Positions 37,817-47,325 are shown, counted from the first letter of the stretch. The stretch is 64,000 nt of DNA from Luteitalea sp. (GCA_009377495.1 WHTZ01000004.1:1-64000); one strand, 5' to 3'. Numbers and translations are program-made. The notes: generated by a model not told the origin, from the letters alone.

Positions 37817-40546
37817 ATGACCAAGACGCGTTGGGGCTTGGCGGCGCTGGGGTTGGGACTCGTGATGGCCTGGACCATGCCCGCGGGCGGGAGCGCAGCC
37901 GCCCCTTTCGCGCTTCAACCGAAAGACAACATCTGCATCATCGGCAATACGCTGGGCGAGCGGATGCAGTACGACGGGTGGCTGGAGACCATGCTCCAGG
38001 CGCGCTTCCCCAAGCACGAGCTGGTCTTCCGCAACCTCGCCTTCAGTGGCGATGAGGTCCCCACGCGCCTGCGCTCCAAGAACTTCGGAACCACAGACGA
38101 ATGGCTCAGCGGAGTGGCCGAGCCCATCGGCGGCTACGAGGACAATCGCCTAGCCGGCACCAAGACGAACGCGGACGTCATCTTCGCGTTCTTCGGCTAC
38201 AACGAGTCGTACGCGGGCCAGGCGGGTCTGAACGCGTTCAAGAAGCAGCTGAGTGACTGGCTCATCCACACGCTCGCGCAGAAGTACAACGGGGCGTCGG
38301 CTCCACGCGTCGTGCTCTTCTCCCCGATCGCGCATGAAGACCTCGGCAATCCAGACCTGCCCGATGGGAAGGAGAACAATCAGCGACTGGAGCTGTACAC
38401 GAAGGCGATGTCAGAGGTCGCCGCTGCCAGCAACGTGACGTTCGTCGATCTGTTTACGCCGAGCGCGAGGCTGTATGCCGCCATGAAGGAGCCGCTCACC
38501 ATGCAGGGCGTGCATCTGAACAGCGAAGGTAACCGGCAGATTGCCCAGATCATCGATCGGGCGCTGTTCGGCGATCCGCCCCAGTATGCGGAGGCACTGC
38601 TTCCTCGGCTACGGCAGGCGGTCGTCGACAAGAACGTCCATTGGTTCCACCGCTATCGCGTGACCGATGGCTATTCGACCTACGGCGACCGTGCGTTCCT
38701 GACCTTCGTTCGGGGTACTCCGCGTAACGTCAATGCAAATCAGGCGGCCAAAGTCCCCAAAAAGGACGTCCTGCCGAGCAACTACGACGTGTTGCAGCGG
38801 GAGCTCCCGATCCTGGATATGATGACCGCCAACCGCGATCGGCGCATCTGGGCGGTCGCCCGCGGGTCGGACCTCGACATCGACGACTCCAACACTCTTC
38901 CACCCGTCGACGCCAAGACCAACCTGCCTGACGCCTCCCCCTTCATGTCCGGCCCCGAATCCATCCAGGCGATGAAGGTCGGCCAGGGTCTGAAGGTCGA
39001 GCTCTTCGCCTCGGAGCAAGAGTTTCCAGAGCTGGTCAATCCGGTGCAGATGGCCTTCGATACGAAGGGACGACTCTGGGTAGCCGTCTGGAAGAACTAT
39101 CCACATTGGCGGCCGAAGACACCGATGGACGACAAGCTGCTGATTCTCGAAGACACCAACGGAGACGGCAAGGCTGACAAGAGCACGGTCTTCGCCGGAG
39201 ACCTCAACAACCCGACCGGGTTCGAGTTCTATAACGGCGGAGTGATCCTCGCGCAAGCGCCGAATCTGGTCTTCCTCAAGGATGCGGACGGGGACGATCG
39301 GTACGACATGAAGGAAATCCTCCTTCACGGCTTCGACTCGGCAGATACTCACCATGCCATCAACAGCTTCACGTTCGATCCAGGTGGGGCACTGTACATG
39401 CAGGAAGGCGTGTTCCTTCGAACGCAGGTCGAATCCCCCTGGGGACCGACCACTCGCCAGGCTGACGGCGGCGTCTATCGATTCGAGCCGCGCACGTGGA
39501 AGTTCGAGACCTTCATTCCCTTCAACTTCCCGAATCCCCACGGGCATGTGTTCGACGACTGGGGCCGCAACATCGTCTTCGATGCGACGGGTGGCCAGCC
39601 GTACTACGGACCGTCGTTTTCAACGAAGAAGTATTACCCGGCCATGGAAACCAAGCAGGCGCCCAAACCGGGCGACGTGCGTGTTCGACCGGTCGGTGGC
39701 GCCGAGATTCTGTCGAGTCGTCACTTCCCCGAAGCGATGCAGGGCAACCTGATCGTCCTCAACACGATCGGTTTCAGGGGACTTCTCAACTACAAGCTGA
39801 GCGAGGATGGGGCCGGGCTCCAAATCACTGAGGTCGAACCGATCCTGCAGTCCGCGGACGAGAACTTCCGCCCGGTGGACGCGGAGGTTGGCCCGGACGG
39901 CGCGCTGTATTTCGTCGACTGGCACAACCCCATCATCGGTCACATGCAGCACAACCTGCGGGACACCTCCCGCGACAAACTGCACGGTCGCGTCTACCGG
40001 GTAACCTACCCCGAGCGTCCCCTTCTGAAGCCGGCGCCGATCGCCGGCGCGCCGATTCCTCAACTTCTGGATCTGCTCAAGCAACCCGAGGGTCGGGTTC
40101 GTTACCGGGCCAGGATCGAGCTAGGCGCCCGCGACACCAAAGAGGTGCTGGACGCGCTTCAGACGTGGATGGATCGACTCGATCCAAACGACACAAAGTA
40201 CGACCACCACATGATGGAGGCGCTCTGGGTACACCAGTGGCACAACCACGTGAACGAAAAACTGCTCGCGCGTATGCTGCGATCGAGCGAGCCCTGGGCG
40301 CGTGCATCCGCGACTCGCGTGCTGTGCTACTGGAGGGACCGCGTTGCAACCCCGCTGACGCTGCTCAAAACGCAGGCGACCGATGAGCATCCCGCGGTTC
40401 GCCTCGAGGCCGTGAGGGCCGCAAGCTTCTTCCAGACCGAGGAAGCGGCGGAGGTTGCCCTCGCGTCGTTGAGTCAGCCTCAGGACCGCTTTCTCAAGTA
40501 CACGCTCGACCAGACGATGAACACCCTCGAGGCGTTCATCCGATAA
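37817..40546 (+). CDS. SGNH-like + TIGR02604 membrane-bound dehydrogenase-type propeller + HEAT protein
   Basis: 909 residues from ATG 37817, chosen because a signal peptide begins there (WGLAALGLGLVMAWTMPAGGSAAA). An ATG at 37733 with AAAGGAG upstream gives a 28-residue longer form. Residues about 35-270 are SGNH-hydrolase-like (NICIIGNTLGERMQYDGWLETML, FAFFGYNESY, GVHLNSEGNRQIA), but the usual GDS nucleophile position reads GNT, so esterase activity is doubtful. Next comes a TIGR02604 propeller (EFPELVNPVQMAFDTKGRLWVAVWKNYPHW, ILEDTNGDGKADKSTVFA, DWHNPIIGHMQHNLRDTSRD) and C-terminal HEAT-like repeats. No CxxCH haem motif was seen. It is probably a periplasmic sugar dehydrogenase that passes electrons to the next protein (inference). 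Confidence 0.8.
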   Translation: MTKTRWGLAALGLGLVMAWTMPAGGSAAAPFALQPKDNICIIGNTLGERMQYDGWLETMLQARFPKHELVFRNLAFSGDEVPTRLRSKNFGTTDEWLSGVAEPIGGYEDNRLAGTKTNADVIFAFFGYNESYAGQAGLNAFKKQLSDWLIHTLAQKYNGASAPRVVLFSPIAHEDLGNPDLPDGKENNQRLELYTKAMSEVAAASNVTFVDLFTPSARLYAAMKEPLTMQGVHLNSEGNRQIAQIIDRALFGDPPQYAEALLPRLRQAVVDKNVHWFHRYRVTDGYSTYGDRAFLTFVRGTPRNVNANQAAKVPKKDVLPSNYDVLQRELPILDMMTANRDRRIWAVARGSDLDIDDSNTLPPVDAKTNLPDASPFMSGPESIQAMKVGQGLKVELFASEQEFPELVNPVQMAFDTKGRLWVAVWKNYPHWRPKTPMDDKLLILEDTNGDGKADKSTVFAGDLNNPTGFEFYNGGVILAQAPNLVFLKDADGDDRYDMKEILLHGFDSADTHHAINSFTFDPGGALYMQEGVFLRTQVESPWGPTTRQADGGVYRFEPRTWKFETFIPFNFPNPHGHVFDDWGRNIVFDATGGQPYYGPSFSTKKYYPAMETKQAPKPGDVRVRPVGGAEILSSRHFPEAMQGNLIVLNTIGFRGLLNYKLSEDGAGLQITEVEPILQSADENFRPVDAEVGPDGALYFVDWHNPIIGHMQHNLRDTSRDKLHGRVYRVTYPERPLLKPAPIAGAPIPQLLDLLKQPEGRVRYRARIELGARDTKEVLDALQTWMDRLDPNDTKYDHHMMEALWVHQWHNHVNEKLLARMLRSSEPWARASATRVLCYWRDRVATPLTLLKTQATDEHPAVRLEAVRAASFFQTEEAAEVALASLSQPQDRFLKYTLDQTMNTLEAFIR

Positions 40547-40555
40547 GATTCGGGC

Positions 40556-42007
40556 ATGCCCGAACGGCACCCATCAACGGTCCTCCACTGCGCGGTCCTC
40601 GGGGCAATGCTCGTGTTACCCCTGGACGCCGATGCTCACACGCGCCATCATCAGGACCCTTCCGCTCCACGCATCCTGCTCGACCAGCCGCTGGTGGCGG
40701 TTGAGTACCAACTCGGTCGCCTGAGCGACGAAGAGCTCGTACTCGTCGAACGAAAAGATGGGGACATCAAGTATCGGCCGGTCTACTTTGCGTTGCTGAC
40801 GCGGAAGGGCCTCGCCTCGCAGTTCCGTGATGAAGCGCTGGCGGCGCTGACGAAGATGGACAAGGCGAGCCAGAGCCGTGTGCTGCTCGAGGCGCTAGCC
40901 AAGGTCCCCATCGAGGACACTCTGAGCGCGGAGAAGCTGCTGGTGCTCCTCCTCGGTCAGCCGTCGGCCACGCTGCGCCAGCAGCGCGACACGTTCGTGC
41001 AAGCAATCGATACCTCGAGCGCGCCTCTCGTTCTACGTGGTGCGTACGGCGCGCTCATGGTCGGCGATGGCAAACCCGAACAAGCCTGGCGGACCGCGCT
41101 CGAGCACGAGGGACACCTCCCCGAGCTGCTGCGCAGCGTGCCTCACCTTGATAGAGCCGAGGAGCTGCGGGGCCAGCTGTTCGCGCCGATCGCCACGCTT
41201 GCCCGCGAGGCGAAGGACTCCGCCACGCGCGCGGAAGCGCTCGCCGCGCTGGGGTGGACGCGTCGTGACGCCGCGACGTTCGACCTCCTGGCACAGGAAG
41301 TGATCACGGGAACCGACGCGGAGACGCGTGCCGCCGCCATTCGCTCGCTCCAAGCGATCCCCGAAGACGTCTGGCCGCCCTCCGGGATCGAGCCGCTGGC
41401 TCGATCGATCGTGGCCAGGGTCGGCGAGAGCGCGCCCGATCGGCGGACGGAGCCTTCAGTTGTGGACGTGATTCAGTTCGGCGAACGGCTTGCCGCCAAG
41501 CTGCCAGGGGAGCCGGGGCGCAACGTCCGCCGTGATTTTCGCGCGCTCGGGGTGCAGGTCGTCCGCATTCAGAGCCTGCCGGAGCAGCTCAGCTTCGACC
41601 TGAGATGGTTCGCGGTCGAAGCGGGTAAACCTGTTCAGATCATCCTGGTGAACCCGGACGCCATGCCGCACAACCTGCTCGTGAGCAAGCCGGGGTCCCT
41701 CGAGGAGGTCGGAACGGCTGGTGGCGCCATGCCGATGCCCTCCGACCCAACAGTCAAAGCCTTCGTTCCAGACTCGCCTCTCGTGCTCTACGCAACGAAC
41801 CTGCTCAAAGAGGGAGAGACCGAGCGGCTCGGCTTCACCGCGCCCGAGGAGCCGGGCGAATACGTGTACGTGTGCACGTTCCCAGGACACTGGGTGCGCA
41901 TGTACGGCGTGATGCTGGTCGTCGAGAGCATGGACACCTGGGATACCAAGCCGACCGTTCCCACCGATCCCATGACGAAGCTGCCCTTCTCCTCACAGCG
42001 GAACTGA
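40556..42007 (+). CDS. Exported HEAT-repeat protein with C-terminal cupredoxin domain
   Basis: 483 residues. Signal peptide (VLHCAVLGAMLVLPLDADAH), helical HEAT-like repeats to about residue 290, then an azurin/plastocyanin-like domain: FAVEAGKPVQIILVNPDAMPHNLLV (first His ligand), then YVYVCTFPGHWVRMYGVMLVV (Cys, His and Met ligands). The type-1 copper set is therefore complete and the protein can act as an electron carrier. It starts 9 bases after the dehydrogenase-like gene. In related organisms the two parts can be one polypeptide. Electron transfer between them is inferred. Confidence 0.85.
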   Translation: MPERHPSTVLHCAVLGAMLVLPLDADAHTRHHQDPSAPRILLDQPLVAVEYQLGRLSDEELVLVERKDGDIKYRPVYFALLTRKGLASQFRDEALAALTKMDKASQSRVLLEALAKVPIEDTLSAEKLLVLLLGQPSATLRQQRDTFVQAIDTSSAPLVLRGAYGALMVGDGKPEQAWRTALEHEGHLPELLRSVPHLDRAEELRGQLFAPIATLAREAKDSATRAEALAALGWTRRDAATFDLLAQEVITGTDAETRAAAIRSLQAIPEDVWPPSGIEPLARSIVARVGESAPDRRTEPSVVDVIQFGERLAAKLPGEPGRNVRRDFRALGVQVVRIQSLPEQLSFDLRWFAVEAGKPVQIILVNPDAMPHNLLVSKPGSLEEVGTAGGAMPMPSDPTVKAFVPDSPLVLYATNLLKEGETERLGFTAPEEPGEYVYVCTFPGHWVRMYGVMLVVESMDTWDTKPTVPTDPMTKLPFSSQRN

Positions 42008-42065
42008 ACCTGGCGGCCGATCACGGTCGAGGACGTCGTTCAACGCATCGAGAAACCGTATAGTC

Positions 42066-42260
42066 GGGTGCTTAACGGTTCTGGGGGGGTCGCGGCCGGG
42101 CACGTCGTTGTAGGCCCCGCTGACAGCGACGGCGGACGGGGTCGCCGGCTGAGAAAAAGGGGACAGGCCCCTTTTTCGTCGGCGTTGGTTCTCGAAAAAG
42201 GGGCCTGTCCCCTTTTTCCGACCCTCCAGATCTCGCGACCCCCATTTCCGTTGAGCACCC
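42066..42260 (+). repeat. MITE-like element, copy B (complete)
   Basis: 195 bases. Ends are GGGTGCTTAACGG (42066-42078) and CCGTTGAGCACCC (42248-42260), a 13-bp terminal inverted repeat with one mismatch, and the similarity extends inward to about 28 bases (TGGGGG, TCGCG). The 9-mer CGTATAGTC flanks it exactly (42057-42065 and 42261-42269), which is a clean target duplication. Inside are complementary 23-nt arms (42154-42176, 42195-42217). No transposase is encoded, so movement must depend on one elsewhere. It landed just upstream of the GntR promoter. Confidence 0.88.
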
Positions 42261-42276
42261 CGTATAGTCTTGCGCC

Positions 42277-42305
42277 TTGACTGCCTGTTGTCGACAGACG
42301 ACAAT
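42277..42305 (+). promoter_or_regulatory. GntR promoter with internal operator
   Basis: TTGACT (42277-42282) and GACAAT (42300-42305) are 17 bases apart. The spacer and -10 carry TTGTCGACAGACGACAA (42288-42304), a palindrome of the FadR/GntR kind with the core TGTCGACA. Transcription would start near the ATG at 42313, so the mRNA may be leaderless. The site position implies autorepression. Confidence 0.65.
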
Positions 42306-42312
42306 GTTAGGC

Positions 42313-43014
42313 ATGCCCTCGAAGTCGACGTTCGCGCCGCTCACCAACGACACGCTGCGAGATCGCACGGCGGAGGTCATTTCCGAGGCGATCATCAGCG
42401 GGCGAATTCGGCCGGGTGAACGCCTCAACGAGAGCCAGCTTGCCAGGGAGCTTCGGGTCAGCCGTGCACCAGTGCGAGAGGCGCTGCAGCGGCTGCAGGA
42501 GCAGTCCCTGATTGTCAACGTGCCTCGGCGCGGCATGTTCGTGGTCAGCCTGGACGATGAGGACATTCAGAAGATCAACAGCCTCCGCGTCATTCTGGAG
42601 GCTGAAGCCCTTCGGCTGACGAGGCGACACTTGACTCCGCAGGGTGAACGCAGGCTGGCTCAGCTGATCACCGCGATCGAGAGCATGCACGCGACGCCGA
42701 CGAGTCAGGCAGTGCGCGTCGACCTCGAGTTCCACCGGGCGATCTGGCTGCTCACCGGCAACGAGTATCTGGAGAAGACGCTGACCAGCCTGACGGCCCC
42801 TCTCTTCGCGCACCTGGTGCTGAATCTGCTGAGGAGCGAGAAGATGCGGCTGGTGCTCGATTCCCACCGCCCCCTGTACGATTTCGTGCGCGGCCGGTCC
42901 GACGCATCCGCCGAGGACGTGATGGTCGCGCATCTTCGTGTGCGGTACCACGATCCCGTCAGGTTCTCGAGTCTGGTAGCCCCTGTCCAGCCGACTCACG
43001 CAGATACGGTCTGA
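42313..43014 (+). CDS. GntR-family regulator, FadR subfamily (FCD domain)
   Basis: 233 residues from ATG 42313; an ATG at 42304 lies inside the operator. Winged helix: VISEAIISGRIRPGERLNESQLARELRVSRAPVREALQRLQEQSLIVNVPRRGMFVV. The C-terminal helical FCD domain has the ligand/metal-site pattern DLEFHRAIWLLTGNEYLEKTL and AEDVMVAHLR. FCD regulators sense small acids such as pyruvate, gluconate, lactate or sialic acid; NanR belongs to this group. Related operator sites lie in front of its own gene and of the neighbouring transcription units, so it is the likely island regulator. The 3' end overlaps the convergent DapA-family gene by 56 bases. Confidence 0.9.
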   Translation: MPSKSTFAPLTNDTLRDRTAEVISEAIISGRIRPGERLNESQLARELRVSRAPVREALQRLQEQSLIVNVPRRGMFVVSLDDEDIQKINSLRVILEAEALRLTRRHLTPQGERRLAQLITAIESMHATPTSQAVRVDLEFHRAIWLLTGNEYLEKTLTSLTAPLFAHLVLNLLRSEKMRLVLDSHRPLYDFVRGRSDASAEDVMVAHLRVRYHDPVRFSSLVAPVQPTHADTV

Positions 43015-43903
43015 CGAAACGATCGAGAATCTGCCGCACCTTCAGCCTCTCATCAGGAGTCAGGGGCGTGATGTAGGGTGCACCCGCGGCGCGCTCGGCC
43101 AGCGCCAGATATCGCAGCGCCTCGTCGAATGCACCCCAGATGTTTCCGTAGCGGAAGATCTCCCACGTCGCAATGAGGTCCTGCTGCAGCAACCGGGCCT
43201 GCTCCACGTCGCCCCGGCGGAACGCGTCGTACAGCTCGACCGCGAGGTGCGGGCAGATGTTGTGAAGCCCACCGATGAATCCGTGGCACCCCATCTGGAG
43301 CGCCACGGTGATCAGGAACTCGCTGCCGGTCAGAATCGAGAACGCGGCCGCGTCGCGATTCAGCTCGATGAGCCGCTGAAGGTTGACGCAGTCCTGATTG
43401 CTCTCCTTGATGCCGACAATGTTCAGCACGTTCCGTCGAAGGCGCGCCACCGTCTCGGGATGGATGCTGTTCTTCGTGAGGGTTGGATTGTCGTAGATGA
43501 ACACGGGGATGTCGACGACGCCCGCGACCTCGGAGAAGTACGCATAGAGGTTGTCCTGCGTCGCGAAGAAGTAGAACGGCGGCAGGACGGAAAGGTGCGA
43601 GACTCCCTCCCGAGCGATCTGTCTCGCCTTGCGCACGGCGCGCGACGTGCTCGTTTCGCCGAGGCCACCCATGACCGGCACCGCGCCGTTCACTTCGGAA
43701 ACGACGATCGACACCGCACGCAACTGCTCCTCGTCGGTGAGGAATGCAAACCCTCCCATCGTTCCGTTGGCGAGGATGCCGTGAACGCCAGCGTCCACGA
43801 GGTAGCGCGTCAACCGGCGCAGCCCCGCCTCGTCAACCCTGTCAGCGTGCGTCAGCGGCGTGCCGATAGGGGGTACGACGCCACGAAGTAGAGGAGCAGT
43901 CAT
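42959..43903 (-). CDS. DapA/NanA-family aldolase (dihydrodipicolinate synthase family)
   Basis: 314 residues forming a TIM barrel. Schiff-base Lys166 in NIVGIKESNQD and the catalytic Tyr137 in IPVFIYDNPT are present. The GTTGE substrate loop reads NGTMGGFAFLT, which departs from true DapA and argues for another pyruvate-dependent aldolase such as N-acetylneuraminate or keto-deoxy-acid lyase. It has no signal peptide, so it is cytoplasmic. It follows TBDR 4 after 35 bases on the same strand, and the bases before its ATG (GGTCGACGATATG) resemble the island operator. Reaction direction and substrate are open. Confidence 0.82.
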   Translation of the reverse strand: MTAPLLRGVVPPIGTPLTHADRVDEAGLRRLTRYLVDAGVHGILANGTMGGFAFLTDEEQLRAVSIVVSEVNGAVPVMGGLGETSTSRAVRKARQIAREGVSHLSVLPPFYFFATQDNLYAYFSEVAGVVDIPVFIYDNPTLTKNSIHPETVARLRRNVLNIVGIKESNQDCVNLQRLIELNRDAAAFSILTGSEFLITVALQMGCHGFIGGLHNICPHLAVELYDAFRRGDVEQARLLQQDLIATWEIFRYGNIWGAFDEALRYLALAERAAGAPYITPLTPDERLKVRQILDRFVRPYLRESAGQGLPDSRT

Positions 43904-43938
43904 ATCGTCGACCGAGACTCACAGAGGTGTTGGTGTGA

Positions 43939-46900
43939 TCAGAACGAGACGCGCGCGGCCAGCTGCACGTTGCGGCTCTGCCTCGCCTGCGTAATCCTCG
44001 CTCCCGATTCCGAATTGAAGAAGTAGTTCGCGCTTGGTCCGATGTACTGTGGAGTATTGAAGAGATTGAACGCTTCGACTCTCAGCTGAAGGCGCATGCG
44101 GCTGCCGAGCGCAAAAGTCTTCTCGACGTTGAGATCCACGTTGTTGATGCCGGGTCCTCTGATGATGTTCGGAGACGCGTCGCCGTGCAGGCTGACCACC
44201 TGCGACTGCCCAGTATCCGGGTCGACAACGGTCGACGGCGGGCGTGTTGGGAAGCAGCTGAAGTCGAACCAGCGATCGATCGTACGCTCACTGTTCGGCA
44301 GGTTTCCGTCGCAGGTCCGGTCGGGAAGCCGAAGCGAGGGGTTGTAGACCGTGAACGGGAAGCCGGTCTGCAGCGTGTAGAGGCCGTTGACGCGCCAACC
44401 TCCCAGAACGGCATCGACGAGCGGGTTCCAGTTGCCGCCGAACTGCAAGCCCCGGCCGAACGGCAGGGCGTAGCCGCCGGCAATAGTGAATCGATGCCGC
44501 ACGTCGAAATCAGCATTGGTCCACGCCTTCTTGACGATGATCCCGAGGGCTGTCACGTCGGTCACCAGATTCTCATTGGCGTCGTCGTTGGACGCCTGCG
44601 CCATCGAGTGGCCCCAGGTGTACGCCACCCGGAGGTCGGCTCCAGGCGCGGGATTCGCGCGGAAGCTCGTCTGCAGGGCGTGGTGTGAGGAACTGAAGCC
44701 CTTGGCGCGAAGTGAGAAGTTTGCCAGCCCAAGTGCCTGAAGCTTCTCGTACAGCTCCGGCGAGTAGGTCTGAATGCTCATGGGCCCATTGAGGTCTGTT
44801 CCGTGGCTTCCGACATAGCCGATCTCGAGGGCGCTTCGGTTCCCGAGATCCCGCCCGACCGTGAAGTTCCACTGGTGCAGGTAGCCGCGCGGATAATCGG
44901 GCGTGTTGGCGAAGAAGGTGCCCGGGCTTGCTCCGCGGACGTAGTCGAGCCTGTAGGTCGGCTGGTCAAAGGTGACCCAGTGGTCCTGCTCGTCCGGCCA
45001 GAACTGCGCCTTGGGAGACCATGTGACGAGCCCCTGAAACGGCGCAACCCAGGAGCCGTACATCGTGGTGAATGCCGTTTCACTCGTATGAAAGATCCCA
45101 TACCCGCCGCGCGCGACGGTCCGGTCCGAGAGGCGCCAGGCGAAGCCCGCTCGCGGAGCAAACGCGAGCGCGTTCGGCTCGAACGGGCGGTTCGGCCCGC
45201 CGGTCGCATACGGGAAGCGGACAATTTCGAGGAGCTCCTGAGGCACGCCCTCGGCATACGTCGGCAGCCCCGTCTCGAAGTCCAGCGTCATGAACAGGTC
45301 GTCGCGCTGCGAGAACGGTGCCTCATAGTCGTATCGGAGACCGAGGTTCAGGGTGAGACTCTCGTTGACCTTCCAGTCGTCCTGCACGTAGAAGGCCAGC
45401 GAGTTCCGCGAGAAGTTCATGTACGCGGGGCCGGCGGTTCCACCAAGGCCGATGTTCACCCGGTTCGGCAAGCCCGCGAGCAGGTCCGTGAACACCGATC
45501 CCGTCGTGAGGTAGGTGGTGTCGAGCCCGGGTGAACCGTCGAGCAGACCCACGTAGTAGGCGCTGCTGCCCGAGTTGTACTGCCAGGAGAAGAGCTCTCG
45601 CTGGAACTCGCCCCCGAAGAGCAGCGTGTGGTTGCCGGTCACCCAGACGAGCGAATCCTTGAGGTACAGGCTCCTGTTGCGATGCTTGAAATCGCCATCG
45701 TTCCCGATGTCAAAACGCTGGGATCCAATTGTGTAGTTCAGGATCCGGCAGGTGCCGGGCAGGGTGTTCGTGGTGGGGTCGAAGCCCCAGTCGGCACAGT
45801 AATTCTTGTCGTTGAGCGCGTACTCGGTGCCCTGGAAGTACCGCGAATAACTGGCCTTGAGGTCGTTGACGAGGCGAGGCCCGAACGTGTGCGTCCACGT
45901 TCCGGCCACCGTTCGATTGTAGTTCGCCGTCACTTTGTCGCCGTAGATGGTGTGTCCGGGGTTCGTGTTGTCGTAGTCGTTGAAGTCGAAGACCCCGCTG
46001 ATGCTGTCTGCGGTGGAGAACCGGTGATTGACCTTTGTGAGCCACTTGTTCTGGTCGAACGTCCCCCCTCGGAACAGGTGGAGGTTAAGAAACGGATCGC
46101 CGCTGAAGTTTGGCTCGGGCCACAGATCCATCAGCTGCTGACCGACAGGGTTGATGAGCTCTGGCGGAAGCACACCGGACGGAATCACCTCGCCCGTGTA
46201 CGGATTGGTGAGGACAACGGGCTCACCCGTATAGGGGTTGATCGTCTGGCTGACGTCGCCCGACCGCTCGAGCGCCGACGGCGCGAACGAGACGATGAGG
46301 GAACCGGGCTTCTGTTGCCGGTACATCTCGCCGCTGACGAAGTAGAACGTGCGGTTCTTCCAGATTGGACCGCCGGCGGTGCCCCCGAACTGATGATAAT
46401 GATAGTCATCGAGCTCTTCCCTGCTGCCCTCATAAAGGAAGGGCAGCGCGTCCAACTCCTTGCCACGATAGTACTCGTACATCGTGCCGTGCAGTTGGTT
46501 CGTGCCACTCTTCGTGATCACGCTGACCATGGCCCCACCAGCGCGGCCGTACTGCGCGGAGTACATGTTGGTTTCTACGCGAAACTCACTGATGGCGTCG
46601 AGTGCCGGCGACGACTGAAGCTGGTTGTAGAGCGGGTCGGTGCTTCTCGCTCCGTCGATGTAGTAGGCGTTGTAGCCGACGCGAGCGCCGTTGAACCCGA
46701 CGGCGACACCGCGGCTGTCGTGGGCGCCGCGCTTCGAGTTACCCGAGGTCGCGCCGGGCGCGAGCGCCATCAGCTCGATGAACTCACGACCGTTGAGCGG
46801 CACGTGCTGAATGGCCTCGGCGGTGATGACCTCGCCGCGGGAGGCGTCCTCCGTGTTCAGGATGGGAGCGGTTGAGACGACCGTGACCGTTTCAGACCGA

Positions 46901-47250
46901 GCGCCAACCTCCAGACGCTGGTCGACTCGGGCTGTCGAGCCGACCGTGACGATCACGCCGGCCGTTTCGGCTGTGCTGAACCCCTGGAGATCGGCCGTAA
47001 CGCTGTACTCGCCTGGCTGCAGGAAGTTGAATCGATAATCGCCGGACGCGTTCGTCGTCGTCTCGGAGCTGATCCCGGTGTTGACGTTGGTGACAACCAC
47101 CGTTGCCCCGGGGAGGACCGCGTTGCTCTGGTCGGTGATGGTTCCGACGATGCCTCCCTGGGTGCTGGTCTGTGCCCAGGCTGACCCAGCCCAGACGGAC
47201 AGTACGCCAATGGCGAGCCCAAGTCCGACGCCGTAGCGCAGAGTTCGCAT
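43939..47250 (-). CDS. Oar-like TonB-dependent receptor 4
   Basis: 1,103 residues. ATG at 47250 is chosen because it has GGAGGAGGGGG upstream and opens a signal peptide (GVGLGLAIGVLSVWAGSAWAQ); the open frame extends much further but overlaps the MBL gene and its promoter. Carboxypeptidase-regulatory domain (GIVGTITDQSNAVLPGATVVVTN), plug (VITAEAIQHVPLNGREFIELMALAPGA, YYIDGARS) and a barrel ending RNVQLAARVSF. The frame is intact. A good promoter with an operator at the start site lies at 47280-47325, and it is cotranscribed with the DapA-family lyase. It is the natural outer-membrane entry point of the island. Confidence 0.92.
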   Translation of the reverse strand: MRTLRYGVGLGLAIGVLSVWAGSAWAQTSTQGGIVGTITDQSNAVLPGATVVVTNVNTGISSETTTNASGDYRFNFLQPGEYSVTADLQGFSTAETAGVIVTVGSTARVDQRLEVGARSETVTVVSTAPILNTEDASRGEVITAEAIQHVPLNGREFIELMALAPGATSGNSKRGAHDSRGVAVGFNGARVGYNAYYIDGARSTDPLYNQLQSSPALDAISEFRVETNMYSAQYGRAGGAMVSVITKSGTNQLHGTMYEYYRGKELDALPFLYEGSREELDDYHYHQFGGTAGGPIWKNRTFYFVSGEMYRQQKPGSLIVSFAPSALERSGDVSQTINPYTGEPVVLTNPYTGEVIPSGVLPPELINPVGQQLMDLWPEPNFSGDPFLNLHLFRGGTFDQNKWLTKVNHRFSTADSISGVFDFNDYDNTNPGHTIYGDKVTANYNRTVAGTWTHTFGPRLVNDLKASYSRYFQGTEYALNDKNYCADWGFDPTTNTLPGTCRILNYTIGSQRFDIGNDGDFKHRNRSLYLKDSLVWVTGNHTLLFGGEFQRELFSWQYNSGSSAYYVGLLDGSPGLDTTYLTTGSVFTDLLAGLPNRVNIGLGGTAGPAYMNFSRNSLAFYVQDDWKVNESLTLNLGLRYDYEAPFSQRDDLFMTLDFETGLPTYAEGVPQELLEIVRFPYATGGPNRPFEPNALAFAPRAGFAWRLSDRTVARGGYGIFHTSETAFTTMYGSWVAPFQGLVTWSPKAQFWPDEQDHWVTFDQPTYRLDYVRGASPGTFFANTPDYPRGYLHQWNFTVGRDLGNRSALEIGYVGSHGTDLNGPMSIQTYSPELYEKLQALGLANFSLRAKGFSSSHHALQTSFRANPAPGADLRVAYTWGHSMAQASNDDANENLVTDVTALGIIVKKAWTNADFDVRHRFTIAGGYALPFGRGLQFGGNWNPLVDAVLGGWRVNGLYTLQTGFPFTVYNPSLRLPDRTCDGNLPNSERTIDRWFDFSCFPTRPPSTVVDPDTGQSQVVSLHGDASPNIIRGPGINNVDLNVEKTFALGSRMRLQLRVEAFNLFNTPQYIGPSANYFFNSESGARITQARQSRNVQLAARVSF

Positions 47251-47270
47251 GGTTGAAGCCCCCTCCTCCA

Positions 47271-47325
47271 TCAAGTCGACTGTCGACAGGATACGGATCC
47301 TATGACCGATGACGAGGCTTGTCAA
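47271..47325 (-). promoter_or_regulatory. Promoter of TBDR 4/lyase unit with GntR operator
   Basis: On the minus strand TTGACA (47320-47325) and TAGGAT (47297-47302) are 17 bases apart. The perfect palindrome CTGTCGACAG (47280-47289) lies where transcription should start, within GACTGTCGACAGGATAC. Placement fits repression by the FadR-type regulator. Confidence 0.65.

Noticed and set aside
42154..42217. The MITE hairpin as an ordinary transcription terminator
   Set aside because: It occurs in more than one copy inside a larger repeat with terminal inverted repeats and target duplications. Termination may be a side effect but is not its identity.
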